In this document: piece by piece, positions 13,036-25,727 of the stretch
Position numbering within the stretch: position 1 is the stretch's first letter
Layout of the letters: every line of letters begins with the position of its first letter
Origin: Xiphophorus maculatus
Taxonomy: Eukaryota; Chordata; Actinopteri; Cyprinodontiformes; Poeciliidae
DNA length: 64,000 nucleotides
Reading direction: 5' to 3'
NCBI RefSeq assembly: GCF_002775205.1
Contig: NC_036461.1
Span: forward strand, 19,812,015 to 19,876,014
Position numbers and translations under genes: made by a program
Notes under the pieces: generated by a model
What the model was told of the DNA's origin: nothing
The model's input: only the letters and a program-made list of their open reading frames with translations
The model's database searches: none

Positions 13036-14269
13036 TATATATATAATTTATAAAACTGGTATTTTCAATTAAAGAAATTATTTTTATTTAAACAGACACT
13101 CTGTTCTGTGGAAACATGGTTTTCCTGTAGAAAACAGCAGAAATGTAGATGATGTGTCCCAATCCCCTACAACCACAACACTGGCAAAACCTACACAGCA
13201 CCAAATATCAGTAACTGGCTTTAAATAAAGCCACACAACATTTTATCAAAGTTTTCTCATCATCACATTCCTCTCCCCGGATGATCACCAGGGTGATGTG
13301 GACCACAGATTAACACATAAAATGTGACAAGGTGTGAGGCCATCAGACTGCTTGCTGTCAGCAAGTAAATACCATGGTTACCCTCATGTGCATAATTCAG
13401 AACTGCCACTGTTAGAAGATTTTGTAAATGGGAGAATCAGGAAGGAAACTGGAGCTTTCCAGTCCTGATGTACTGATGCACTCTATAACCTGCAGGGGAC
13501 ATCGCCTGGCCACCGGCTCCTAACCCCGTTTCCAAACCCCCATACGCTTCTAACATGTCCTTGACCTCCAGCTAAAAGTTCTTTGCCCTCTTTTAAATGG
13601 GAAGCTTCTCTAACTCTGCTCCTTATTCTGTCCAGATCTTCCCCCAGCTGGAATGTACCGTGTTTCAGAGCAAGCCTCATTTCAACCAATCAAATCTAGA
13701 TTAGTTTAAAACAGAAAGACAAAAATGAAGCAGTCTGCATTCCCACCTCCCCATCATCAATGATCAACAGCCAATCTGACAAGGCTGAAGAAAATAATGG
13801 AGGGTTGGACGTGAGCACACACACACACGATCGCAAGCCTGCACACACATACATACACATATGTGTTTCTTTCTATTTTAACAGGGACTTTGCATTGACT
13901 TCCATTCTTTTTCATTCATTTCTATGTCTTAACCCATTAAACCACACCTAAGCTCTATTGACACATTAGCTCTAAACCCATGACCCAGGCTTTGGATCCC
14001 ATTAGGAGTAGTTGGTCCTCCCAACACAGTATTTGTTGGAAAAATGGTCCTTACACTGCATTACATCTTCAATTATTCTGCTAATAATCACATGCAGAAA
14101 AGTTTAGCGTGCAATGTTTATTCAGCTTTGTTTAGTCATTGTTCTGTCGCCACAAAAACTTTAGGTACATCTCTACCAGCTTTGTACATCTAGAGGCTGA
14201 AACGTTGCAGATTATTTATTGCTAAAGCTCAGCCTCAGTCAGATCTGAGGGAGAGGATCTGTTTTTAAG

Positions 14270-14700
14270 ACTTGGAACAGATTCTCAATCAGATTTAGGT
14301 TAAGAATTTAACAGGGCCATTGTACCTTATGAATATCCCTTAGCCGTGTGTTTCAGGTTGTTGTCGTGCTGGAGGGTTAAACCTCCACTGCAGTCTCCAG
14401 TCTTCTGCAGCCTCTAACAGGTTTTCTCTCAATACAGTTTTCTTCTCAGCTTCATCCATCTGCCCATCAACTCTGATAAACTTCCGTGTCCCGGTAGGAC
14501 AGACGTACACCCACAGCTGCAACACCATTATTTCACAGTAGGGTGTTAGGGTTGGGGTTAAGACAGTTTCTTCTTTTTCTTTTCTTTGCAGTAAGGCTAA
14601 AGACTTCCTTTGAGGTCTCATCTGACCAGGTTATCTTCTTCTACAAGTTTGTTCTGTGCCACAAACAGGTACAGCAGCATGAAGTTATGTTCCTTGCAGT
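14270..14700 (-). pseudogene. Degenerate Tc1/mariner transposase
   Basis: On the minus strand an open frame (14,340-14,621) contains FIRVDGQMDEAEKK, LRENLLEAAEDWRL and a following FNPP. This matches the order in Tc1-like transposases between the SIMLWGC block and the DPKHT block. The sequence on either side keeps Tc1-like nucleotide similarity (for example the minus-strand equivalent of a SDETK-like phrase near 14,620) but is frameshifted. The frame is too short (93 codons against about 340 in an intact transposase) and lacks the N-terminal DNA-binding domain. It is a dead copy, unrelated in orientation to the fragment near 12,780. Confidence 0.8.
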
Positions 14701-15026
14701 CTGTCAATAGGAGATAAAATGACAAAACGTAGCTGCAGGGGTTTTATTGCATGGAAGACCCATGTTTGGTTCTGGTTCTGAGAAGGCAAAGAAGACTAGA
14801 ACCAGAAGACCTGAGTGGTCTGAAAATATGACTATTGTGGTTCTAAGCCATTCAGTGATACATAAACTAATAATGACGGAGCTCATCAATTGAATTAAAT
14901 TCAAAACAGGAGCACTTACCTACTTTTGTCTAGATCTGTTTCATCAGCTTTGATTACCAAATCCAAAGCACATATGTTTGCAATAAGGATCAAACGGCAT
15001 CCTTACGGATCATGCAGAGCATCCTT

Positions 15027-15060
15027 CTGTAGCATGCCGTTCCGTAGCGGCATGCTACAG
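15027..15060. repeat. Perfect 13-bp hairpin
   Basis: CTGTAGCATGCCG and CGGCATGCTACAG flank an 8-base spacer. The stem contains GCATGC. No larger element could be recognised around it. Confidence 0.85.
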
Positions 15061-17069
15061 AATATTTTTGTAGTTTATCTGGCTGTAAATACAGTGATGG
15101 TGAAAACAAAGTACACTCTCTGCCAGTTTGTTATTTTTTATCATAGAAGATATCGTCTTACGAGTTCTAAAATGATTCAAATCTAAACTAAAGAAAAAGA
15201 CCACATAACAATGATTTCATAATGTCATCATTTATTAAGCACAGATAAAATGTGGACATTTTTGAAAATCTGACAGCATCCCAAGAAAGGTTGGATATAT
15301 GCAAAGAAATGAAAAACACTGTAACTGTCCTTTTTTCCCCATGACTATGTTACTGTACAGTATCTGAACAGGCTGGACCTGCCAGAGCTATCCATCATTT
15401 CAGGTGTTACTGCCTCACTAATCAGCACTCAAAGAACCCAAACGTTCCTTAAAGCTCCCACCATAAGCAGGGACTTCCAGAGCCACAGTAGCACCGATGT
15501 TTCATGAAAATTGTGTCAGAACATTTCACATATCCACACAGTTCAACCTGTTTTTGAGGCACGAAGCCAGCTGCCATGTAATCTTCCTCCTTAGTTTAAC
15601 AGGTGTGGCTCTCCTCTAACAAAGTTGATGTTGCATATCGCCACCCGCTACTACTATTGTTAAACATCATGATTACTGAATGTATATTACCAGATTCTTT
15701 TTAATTAGGCATCTGGAAGCCTTTGAAAAGTTGTTATTAAAAGACACATGGGCAAAATCGAACAGGAGAGTGTTGAACAAAAACAATAGGAATCATAATA
15801 ATAGACCTACCTCTTGTTATTTGTGGGTGCTGAGATAAGTGGCTCATTCATATTCATAAATTCCAAAGGGGTCTAAAGACAACAACTACAAATAAAACTG
15901 CATTAGCAGGAATTTTATTGGAAGTTAAAGACACCTGATTTTTTTTATTGTTATTAATTCTTCAATAATGTTCATGTAAATTTTATTTGACATCATTCCA
16001 ACTGACCGGGGATGTTATGTATATTACAGTCTCAATCACTTGGTGTTCAGGTAAATATTTCATAAACTATGCCTGAGCTTCTACACTTAGCCTAATAAGG
16101 ACATTGCATTGATTTCCATTGATTGCATGCAGCCTAACTCAGAATTCAGCAACCTTTGGTCCTTTGTGCTACCTGCTGTCCAGGTAGCACATCTGATGCC
16201 TATTTAAAAACATAAATACTAGGGTCAAGAAATCTGAACAATATCTTGAGAAACAAAAATAGTCATATTTTGTAGTTACCTAACGTATAAATTTCTTTTT
16301 ATCATTTCAAAAGGAACAAAGAATATATTTCAATTCTAAAGTTTTATTGGGGATCAAAACCGCTTTACAAAAAATGAGCAGAACCATTTTTTTATGGAGA
16401 AGAATTTAATGAACATTTCAAAAGCAGGTGTGTGGTCAAAAAAAACAAACAATAAAATATCTATCAAATTTTCTTTGAAAACATTCATATTTGAAAGCAA
16501 TGGGCAGTTCTCTTTCATCTCTGGGCCAAAGTTATTACGAGACAGCATACAGATCCCTGGTCTGACCTGAACCCACAGCACCAGTCCGTACCTGATCCTA
16601 CCCCAGGACCTGAGGCTGATCTAAGCTTTAGAAATCTTCTTATCCATCAGCCCCACTTCGGTTTCATATGTTGAATTTGTTTCTGTAACATCTGTAAACT
16701 CTATCAGGAAAAAACAAAAGTCTAACATAGACTAATGCAGATCTTGGACTGAAGAAAAACAAGCTGGTTTAATGATTGACTCTGTTCTGCACACTGGGTC
16801 GGGTTTTAATTAAACAACAGGTGAACATCACAAATCTCCAGCATCAGTGGTCTGGGCCCAGTGTGCGCTCAGGACAGGGTGGCACTCCTTCACAGAAACA
16901 CACCTAGAAACACGTTAAATGGCCAGTTAAATCCTTCCAATCCGTTAACACAGACTGCTTTGTTGATCACAGACATGAGGTCCAGTCATTGTCAGCATAG
17001 CCTCATTGGGATTGATAATGTGTTAGATTAAAAGAGTAGAAAAAGAAAACAACTAGAAATGCAGAAATT

Positions 17070-17240
17070 TGGTTTGTCTGATTATGTAATTTTTAAATAT
17101 TAAATTATTGATAATTTGATACTTGAGTAGACTTTTTACCAAATACTTTTTTACTCTTACTTGAGTAAAAATATGTCGACGTAGTGCTGCTCTTACTTGA
17201 GAACTATTTCTGGGTGCTCTGCCCACCTCGGTGTGTCTCT
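17070..17240 (-). repeat. Dispersed repeat, family C, inverted copy
   Basis: Read on the minus strand it begins with a GAGGTGGGCAGAGCA phrase and carries TTTTTACTCAAGTAAGAGTA and further TACTCAAGTA units. The same order, in the opposite orientation, is found at 20,005-20,180. This is a common fish interspersed repeat; its class is not settled here. Confidence 0.6.
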
Positions 17241-17290
17241 GTGTTGCCCTGCAGTCAGTCAGACTGGTGACCCGTCCAGAGCGTACCCAA
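17231..17290 (-). mobile_element. Fragment resembling a LINE/SINE 3' region
   Basis: CTCTGTGTTGCCCTGCAGTC then GACTGGTGACCCGTCCAGAG resembles a widespread fish retroelement 3' segment. It abuts the family C copy, so two old repeats are nested or adjacent. Confidence 0.4.
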
Positions 17291-18474
17291 CAGCTAGTAC
17301 ACTGGAGAAAGACCAACCACTGGAGAAAGACACCAGCTAGTATAGACAATGAATGGAAAGATGGCTTCTTCACCTTCATTACAAAAACCGTCCACACCTG
17401 CAAATACTGAACAACCAATCAGAACAAAGCTCTGGATTTGTTTTGTTGTTGTTTTTTTTTCTTTTCTTTTTTCAAAAGGAATAAATACACAGAGGGAGGG
17501 GAAGGTGACTTGCAGAAAGGGAGCAATGAGGAAGCATCAGCAGGCCAGCAGCAGAGGAGAGCCTGCAGGATGTGCTGACAGAGATCCAGCAGGGAGAGGA
17601 GAGGCTGGGAGCAGCAGCAGGGTGCCAGTCTGTAACGGGGTGAGGGGGATGGAGGGGGTCATTTTTAGCTTCTTACCCTGTTTTGTGGGTTCTTACCCTT
17701 TCCTTTTGATCAATCACTGTCCTCCTTGGATGCTGGTTTTGCATGCTTCACCTGATTCTTAAACAGACGTCTTAAACAGAGGGGGGCTCTGGGTCACAAC
17801 ATAATTTGAATGGATTACAACAATATATTTTCATAAATATTAATTAAAGTCATGGACTGATACATATCTAAAGCAAACTGTTAGGATCTAATGCAGAAAA
17901 GTGGTTTAACAATTGGATTTTTTATTTAGGCAGACTTTCATCAGTATGTCTAAGAGAAAATATTATGAAGTTTGTAGAAAACATATTCTTAAAATGTACA
18001 TAATTAAATTCATTGTTCATCTAATTGGTCATATTGTGATAAAAACGAAACTAAATACACTGAACTGGTTTGTCACTGAAACGTAGAAAGGTGAGCTTTG
18101 TTCAAAAAAAGGCAGACTGTAAACCGTTTCCCTGGCAACTGCCATTAAGACGTGTTGCAAATTAACAACCACCTCTGGATTAAAAAGCTCAGCTTGATAG
18201 TGAATTTAACTTTACTATTAGTTCTGTAGCTAAATTAGTTAACACTAGAGCAACACTTCAATTATTGCAACAGAAAACTTCCCAAACACAAAACTGCAAA
18301 CTTTGGTAACACTGAGATTTAAAAATAATAATAATACATGGAATGTGTCAGCCTAACCATTCTCTGCTGGACCCTGCTCACAACCAATGAGACAAAGATC
18401 TGGCAGGACACACGTCTTCTGCTACACTCTGATCTGAATGCTTCAGTAGAATCTGTCCCTGGTCTTCTGCTCAT

Positions 18475-18605
18475 CCAGGGAAACAGGTCCAGTTGGGAAA
18501 TCAGCTGCTCTCTCCAGCTGGTTCTGGAGGATCCCAAGATGTTCCCAGGCCCAACAGGGAATTCTGGGTCTGCTGCAAGGTCTCCTCCCGGTGGAGGAAA
18601 AGCTA
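18475..18605 (+). mobile_element. Fragment of a common teleost non-LTR-like repeat
   Basis: The phrases CAGCTGGTTCTGGAGGATCC, GTTCCCAGGCC and GTCTCCTCCCGGTGG follow the order of a repeat found throughout fish genomes, often annotated as a non-LTR retrotransposon. The copy is truncated at both ends. It creates an artefactual 98-codon open frame on the plus strand. Confidence 0.5.
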
Positions 18606-18829
18606 ATGTTGTTGCAATGTGGCAATTGTTTTGAAAATTACCTTTCCAACTTTACTTGACTAGAATTTTAAAGAATTGAATATCTAAAATTGAAAAAATA
18701 TATTTTGCATATTTCCTAAAACTGTCACTATGCTGTGACTGTATAATATGAGAGAATCTGTGAAAAAATCAAGCTGCTCTTCTTTTCCCCTGTGGCCTCA
18801 CTGCCATCTGAAGAAATACTCCAGTATTT

Positions 18830-19285
18830 CAGAAACAACCAATCAGAGTCTTAGTGCTGTCAGTCGTGCTCATGTACATGCTACAGCTGTGGTAATGATA
18901 GAGAAACCATTTACCAAGAAGCTAGGAAAGCTATTTATCGGCCGACATTGGTGGCCATGGTAACTAACCTGAGCATTCACGGCAGGCTCTGCTGTGGAGA
19001 ACTGGCTGTAGCATAGTACAGATATAGGGGGAGGGTATAAGCAGCACATACACAAGGTTGCTTGACAGCGCTAAAACTCTTCTACTGGCTCTGATTGGTT
19101 GTTTCTGACTGAGTGGTGTGTTTCTGCTGATCGCAGTAGAACCACAGAGAGAAGGCAGAGCAGCTACGGTTTTTTTTCTTATCTGTCTGATATTATACTT
19201 CAAGGACATAATGACAGTTTTAACAAATATGTGTAAAATAAAAAAGAAACATATTTTTTTATAAAAGTTACATACTGCAGATTTA
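18830..19285 (+). repeat. Dispersed fold-back repeat, family A, copy 2
   Basis: It begins with AACAACCAATCAGAGTCTTA then GTGCTGTCAG. The right arm is GACAGCGCTAAAACTC then GGCTCTGATTGGTTGTTTCT, and the tail ends TTATAAAAGTTACATACTGC. Left and right arms are inverted relative to each other. Same orientation as copies 1 and 3. A central insert (about 18,880-19,050) differs from the other copies. Confidence 0.6.
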
Positions 19286-20004
19286 ATTCTAAACTCAGTT
19301 GTTTTCTACAAATAACGAACAAAGTTTTGATCACATCCTGGATGTTGTTCTGACACATGGCATACAGGAGGTAAACCACCGACACTGTTTTACTTCAACC
19401 CTTCTCCAAACAAAGACTTCTTATTCATTGTTATTGAAGTAGATCAGTTCTAGATTTCCTCTCATCATTGTAGCAAGGTACATGATGAATCATTGCTCTA
19501 TTGAGCCAAAAAAATCACCAGTCTTTTCATTATTGTTCTTCCGTGTATAGAGATGATTGAAACATGCTTAGGAATGGCTGTTAAACCTGTTTTTAAGGAA
19601 GCGCCTACAGAGTGGGCTGGCCTTTCACATCAACTACAGCTTTACCTGCCCATCTGCCCTAGAGTTTATCCAACAGAACTTTTTGTTACAGCTATGAAAG
19701 CGTATCTCAGAAGAGGCCCAAGATTGAAAGAAATGGATAGAAGGGAATAAATTCTCTAGAAAGTTCTACCAGTCAGAACTGGTAGAACTTGGGTCAGAGG
19801 TCATGTCCAGTTGGCAGTGTTTCAGTAAAGACTCAGTAGAGTCTGAAAGGAAAGGTCATGTACCAGGAAAACAGAGAGAGGACTGTTTTTCATTCATTCC
19901 TCCCAATCCATTCTAGTGTCTAATCCACCATGAAGCCTGTACAACATTAATTTCACTGTTGACTGTTTGCACTCATGATAGGTTAACATTCAAACTGTAT
20001 AAGT

Positions 20005-20180
20005 ACAGAGGTGGATAGAGTACACAGAAACTGTGTTCAACTACTTCAGCACATTTTTACTCAAGTAAAAGACAAAAGTATTGATCCAATAAAATTACTG
20101 AGTAACTGATTATAATAAAAAAAAATTATAACTATTTATAATTTTTAATATTTAAAAATGATGGACAGACTAAAAAGTTG
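20005..20180 (+). repeat. Dispersed repeat, family C, forward copy
   Basis: Starts with GAGGTGGATAGAGTACACAG, then ACATTTTTACTCAAGTAAAA, then an ATTACTGAGTAACT block and an AT-rich tail. Matches, in reverse orientation, the sequence at 17,070-17,240. Confidence 0.6.
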
Positions 20181-22734
20181 TGCAAATTCTGATATTCTAA
20201 AGAATACAATTTTAAAAAGTAATACAAACAAATGAGATATTTACAAATTAACTAGTTTTAAGCAGAAGAAAAGCTTTTCCTAATCAATATTTTCCACTAA
20301 TGAGTACTTATGTAGTCAAGACTTAAAGTGGGTAAAATGATGTATATCTGCAGTCATATTCTATAAAATAGGGTATACATTCAGATGAGGCCTGTCTGTC
20401 AGACTAAAATACTTTGAGTCTGACAAAAAAGAAAAAAATAAATTTTAAGCAGGTTATTCCTTTCATTAAATGCATCATTCTGTGTAAAAAAATTGTTTTT
20501 TATTGCTTCTATTTAATAGTCAAATTTTAAATGTGATGTTTTAATTACCTGTAAGTGTAAAATCATTATAACAGAAATAAAGGCCTTTAAACATCCAACC
20601 GTGTCATTAATCTATATAATATGTTTCACTTAAGCTGAAGTTTGCACAAAGTGAGATGTGAATAATGAATTATTGGACATATATGTAATATGCTGGCTTT
20701 TCATCAATTGATAATCTGTTAGATCATATTCAGTTACCATCAATCTGTTCAGGGACAGCAGGAAGAAATGAACATTTTTAGCTGTAACCTGGTGGCATAT
20801 CTACTTTTAAAAGGTAAACAAAATGTGGTACACTGTCTCTGTATACATAAATAAACAGTCAACAGCACTAAAGGAACCAATTATGATTGTTTCAATACTT
20901 TAAGAATGAAGGAAAATATCCTCTAATGTCCAGACAGTATCTTTGGGACTTTGTGCAAAACAAACTACATCTTTCCATTTGCTTAGTTCTATCTAAGATT
21001 TTTTTAAAAACAAAGGTTTCCTATTTAACATGATTCTGTTAACACATCAGCAGGCTGATGGCGCTCTCATCAGAAACTCTCAGATTGAGTTTTAGTTGCA
21101 GTTGCTCCAATGAGCAGACTTTGTTCTGCCAGTCATGCCGGCGTTCTGCTGCAGGCTGCTTCATGTTCAAAAGGAAGGTTTCCTCTCCACTGTCACCACA
21201 TGCTTCGCCAGGAGGGTAATCATAATCAACAATTCTAAAAAATATTTGTTTTTATAATTATGATCAAATGGGATTGTGTATGATTTGCTGTGGATCAGTC
21301 TATGTGGTTGCATTGTTCTGGAATGAGCTGAATTGGTTTGGCTGTATGTTTTTATGTGTGTGGATGGGAACAGGAGAAAATCTGTTTTGGGTTTTGTTAT
21401 AAAAATGACTTTGACTTTTAATGTGAACTGTTGCATTGAAAATAAGCTCGGTGGATTTGACTCTAATTGAATAGAACTGAATCTGATTGAACGTGAGTTG
21501 AGATCGTTTTACCACTTGTTCTGTTTTCCACTCAATCAGTTTCCTCAGCTTTATAAAGACGCATTGTGCAGCAAAACGTGGCGTTTCACCTTAGACTCCT
21601 CTTGTGATAATATAATAACATCTTATACTGTTTTTATCCAATATATGTTTAATGTTACAGTAACAGGAAAAAGAATACTTAAAATATTTAACATATATTT
21701 TAACACCTTTAATTTAAAAATATCAAATAAAAAAATGGTCATGGTGAACTGCACATGGCTGTTTCATGTGTTCATCAGTTTTAGAAAAATAAATATGAAT
21801 GTGACATGAACAACAGATGAAAGTCAACATCATGCAAATCTTGCATGGATTCAATATAGTTGTAAAATAAAACCTGCTTCACATACACTGACTTTCCTTT
21901 AGTCTCTGTCTTCATCCATTGGTGGAAGGATCAAAATCATTTTTGCACATTAAAATCTGTTTCAGTCAGAATGTTTGGCCCTGAGAAGCTAATGATAAGA
22001 ACAGATGCTGCATCAGAAAGTAGCCGTGATGCTACAGTAGCAGAAATGTGAAGAGCATCAGGCCACCAACCTCTTCAACCCTCCACTCCATCAACAAGTC
22101 CAATACCAGAATAATACTTTCCTCAACTGTCAATGAGAAAAGAAAGAAATCACATCTATTTAAGTTTAATAAAAAAAATCAACTGAATTAAGCTTAAAAT
22201 TGTCATAAAACTCACATTTACAACAAATGGTCTACAGTCATTCCTGACTTGGAATGCTACAGGTAATAACAGGAACCCTGAACATCACACATTGCTTCTG
22301 AAATGTTAGGAATCGGTTCCTATTTTCACCGGCTTGTAATTTAAACATGAAGGAAAGCCAAAAACATCAGTCTGGGGCCAATAAGAACAAAAACTCTGAA
22401 AACTGATATTCTATCCCCAGGTGTTTTCACACAACAGCCAAAAATGTCCTGATGAACCTGTAGGTGCAGGTCAGCGGACTGTCACTGTTTTTATTGTAAT
22501 GTCCTTGTTAGAGAAGAAAAACGCTGAATCAGAGAAGATTTTTAGATTCAGTGAAATGTTGTTGATGAAAACTGTCTAAAAGGAAAATCAGGCCTTCAGA
22601 GGAATACTATCTGGGTCCGAGAGTATTTCACCTGGAGAAAATGTTTTTCACTGAATTCTAACAGAAAGGAGATAAATAAAAGGGAAGGGAAAAGATAAGG
22701 AAAGAAAGGAGAGAGAAAAAACTAGGAGAGAGGT

Positions 22735-23140
22735 TGCGTTTCCATTGACCATATAATTGTGCAATTTGACATTTCGAAAATAAATTTGCTTAATGGAAAC
22801 ACGCAACTCTCCTTTATTGATTAAAAAAAGATTTGGCCTGGGATTTTTCTCTTTTTTTTATTTTTTATTTATTTATTGCCATATTGAAAGTAGAACTGCA
22901 ACAGAAACACTTTTTCCCCCCGCATACAAGCGAGTCACTTGATCAACAACCGGATGTTGCTACTGGCGGAAAGCACGATGAAGAAGACAGGAAGTAGTTG
23001 GAGGGAGATTAATATCACTTATTCAAGTGATATTAATTGCATTTTGGTATTTAATGGAAACACTGCAATTGTGAAATTGTGTTGTTTTGATATTAGTGGA
23101 ACATAGACAAAGTTTTACGCACACCTGTAATGGAAACACA
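22735..23140 (+). repeat. Dispersed palindromic repeat, family B, copy 1
   Basis: About 405 bp bounded by GCGTTTCCATTGACC on the left and GTAATGGAAACAC on the right, an inverted terminal pair. The interior contains TGATCAACAACCGGATGTTG and GAAGAAGACAGGAAGTAGT, which recur in the same order and orientation near 34,930. The size, inverted ends and lack of coding capacity suggest a MITE-like DNA element; superfamily unknown. Confidence 0.65.
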
Positions 23141-24426
23141 CACAGAGAGAGAGAGTAAAGTTAGTCCTCCACCCTACCCCCCCTGTGGTCCTTCTGTTAC
23201 TCCTTTGTCTTTTGACTGCTGGTCACCCCATTTAACATGGGGCAGATAGCATCAGGCTGACAGAGATTGGGTTGCACGGCAGCTCCATTGTTGGGCTGCT
23301 TCTTGCATTACAGTTGGACTCGTTCTGCTCGCAGTCTTCTTCTAGGAAGCGAACAAATTGCTGCTGAAAGTCTGTCTTTGTTGTTGTATCATATCAGACA
23401 ATCAAACCCTCCGAGCCAAAACATCTGCTGCAGCTGCAGACTTCACAGGTTCACACTTTAGGAATCAACTCCGGAGCCTCCAAGACGGAATTTAACTTCT
23501 GCACACCGAGAGCCTGGCCTGAGCTGATAATCAGATTTACAAAATCACTGGATGCTAATGCCGCCGCTCCACTCTGCTCTGCTCTGTTCTGGGTCTTATA
23601 CTGATTCACACCTGATAGTCCCAGAAAAAATATCTACAAGGTGCACAGGTCCACTGAACAGATCTGAAAGGTTTAAAAAAAAAAGAGAGAGAGGTTGGAT
23701 ATTTGTGATGGTTCAGGTATCTTTGGGTTTGGACTGGACTCAGTCTGTTAACACGGAAAACGGAGCCTTGCAGTGAGGAGCTCAGATTATAAACCACAGA
23801 CTGAAGAGAGCAGAACCATTAGACGGTTCCGTTCTCACATCTTACTGGGCTGCCCATGCACCAGGCCAGAACAAGCGACCATCGATAAGTAGATAGATTA
23901 ATAAATATATAAATTCAGTTGGAGTATTTTGTATTTCTCCTATATGACAGAAATTTGATCTAAAAACAAATCTTTTTTTGTACATATTTTTACAGCGACA
24001 CAAAAATGCACAATTATTTTAATTATCGGTTATTTCATTTTCAGTGTGTGTATGTGTTTAATTTATTGCATTTTTTAAAAAATATTGTTTTTATTACTAT
24101 TTTTTTTCTTCCGTTTGTTTTGATGATTATCCAAAAAAAAATTTTTTTTTAGTTTCAGAAACCTAATCGTTAAAACACAGTTTTTAAATCGATGTTTCCA
24201 TGTTTCCTGGGTTTTTTATATGAAAACAGATCAAGATGATCACAGATCTGCAGCACAGATTTTAGGACTTGCAGTTAAATACTGAGCTGAAGCCATTTAG
24301 ACAGAATGCTGTTTTGCAGTATAGATCTTTAAAAAGAAAAGAAAACTGACAACTGACGCGAAATGTTCATTTTAACTGGGATTTGGGGACTTTAAATATC
24401 AAATCACTAACTTAAAGCTTAGCTGC

Positions 24427-24492
24427 AATATTACTAGAAATATTACTTTCTAGTAATATTTCTAGAATATTACTAGAAAGTAATATTCTAGA
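24427..24492. repeat. Two abutting perfect 14-bp hairpins
   Basis: AATATTACTAGAAA (24,427-24,440) pairs with TTTCTAGTAATATT (24,447-24,460) across six bases. Immediately next, TCTAGAATATTACT (24,461-24,474) pairs with AGTAATATTCTAGA (24,479-24,492) across four bases. The AATATTACTAGAAA motif also recurs as a direct repeat at 24,467-24,480, so alternative foldings exist. Confidence 0.9.
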
Positions 24493-24786
24493 ACCATTCC
24501 GATTTTGTTGAAATCAAAAAAATCCTATTAATCATTTATTATTTTTCAAGAAAAGATTTCAGTAAACCTGTTAAGCACTGATTCATCTTCTTCTTTTTGG
24601 CTTTTCTGCACGTTTTCAAAATGTTAAAACATAAATTAAAAGCGCGCTCTCTGGAAACCATGACTACGGCAACACCTCAGTGTCATTTCAAATATTCATT
24701 TTTGCATTTTTCTGTTTTGCCAGAGACTCGGGACACGAGTGCATTGAAACGGTGATCTTTTGGTTTATATGACAGCTAAACATTAT

Positions 24787-24790
24787 ACAC

Positions 24791-24821
<31 letters not shown>
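24787..24821 (+). repeat. (CA)n microsatellite
   Basis: About 17 CA units with one G interruption. Confidence 0.95.
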
Positions 24822-25670
24822 AAATAAAAATTAAAAACTACTGGAGCTTCTAGGAGAAATTTATTTCTTTTTTTTTTCAAAATGTATAAAATAAAATTAA
24901 ATGTTTTATGTCATTCCTTAATTACATAAATAAATAAATGAGATGTCCTATTTAAGCTTGATGAGGATTTCTATCAGGAGACGCAGGCCTTTAATAATCT
25001 GTTATTAACTCCAACATTACAAACAGGTCAGATTCTGACTAGAAGAAATCTCTAAAATAATCCATTCTTTTAATCAATCTGATATTTTAGATATAATCCT
25101 TTACTGCACTTCTTTATTAACTGACAAAGCAGTAAAAAAAAATCTAACCTCCCTGCTGGAGCACAAACTAACTCCAACTATTCCGTCTGAACAGCTCACA
25201 GCTGCAGAGCAGCAAACTTCACCTAAACAGGCCACCTGTCAACGGATTGAGCGCTAAGCTGCAGCAGCGGAGCAAACAGACCCATTTTCAGCTGTAATGG
25301 AACCAAATTCAGCTCATCCAGAACCGACCAGAACCTGAAACCAAGCAGCTCAACAACAGTCAGATCAACCTCCAGTCCATGCGCACCGTCCGTGGACAGC
25401 GCGCGCTGCCTGCATGGTGACCAAAGCATCTGACCTGCACTGAGCCTCAGCTTCACACAGACCGACCAGATAGTTACTGCAGACATCATAACTGACCAGT
25501 GATGCATTTGCGTCCTTAGGTCACATGTGTGTGTGTTTTGCATTATTGCTAACTTTTATTTTATACTAACGCTAGTGAACTACAGAAACATAAAGAAATA
25601 AAAAACTATATTAAAACTAACCATTTTTAATTATTTTTAATTACATTACATTATAATAGGACTTTTAAAA

Positions 25671-25727
<57 letters not shown>
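25671..25727 (+). repeat. (ATT)n microsatellite
   Basis: About 19 perfect ATT units. Two similar long ATT tracts occur at 28,184-28,267 and 32,498-32,569, one on each side of foxg1. Confidence 0.95.

Noticed and set aside
25223-25543. 106-codon minus-strand open frame
   Set aside because: No recognisable domain, start context or splice pattern; composition is like random intergenic DNA.
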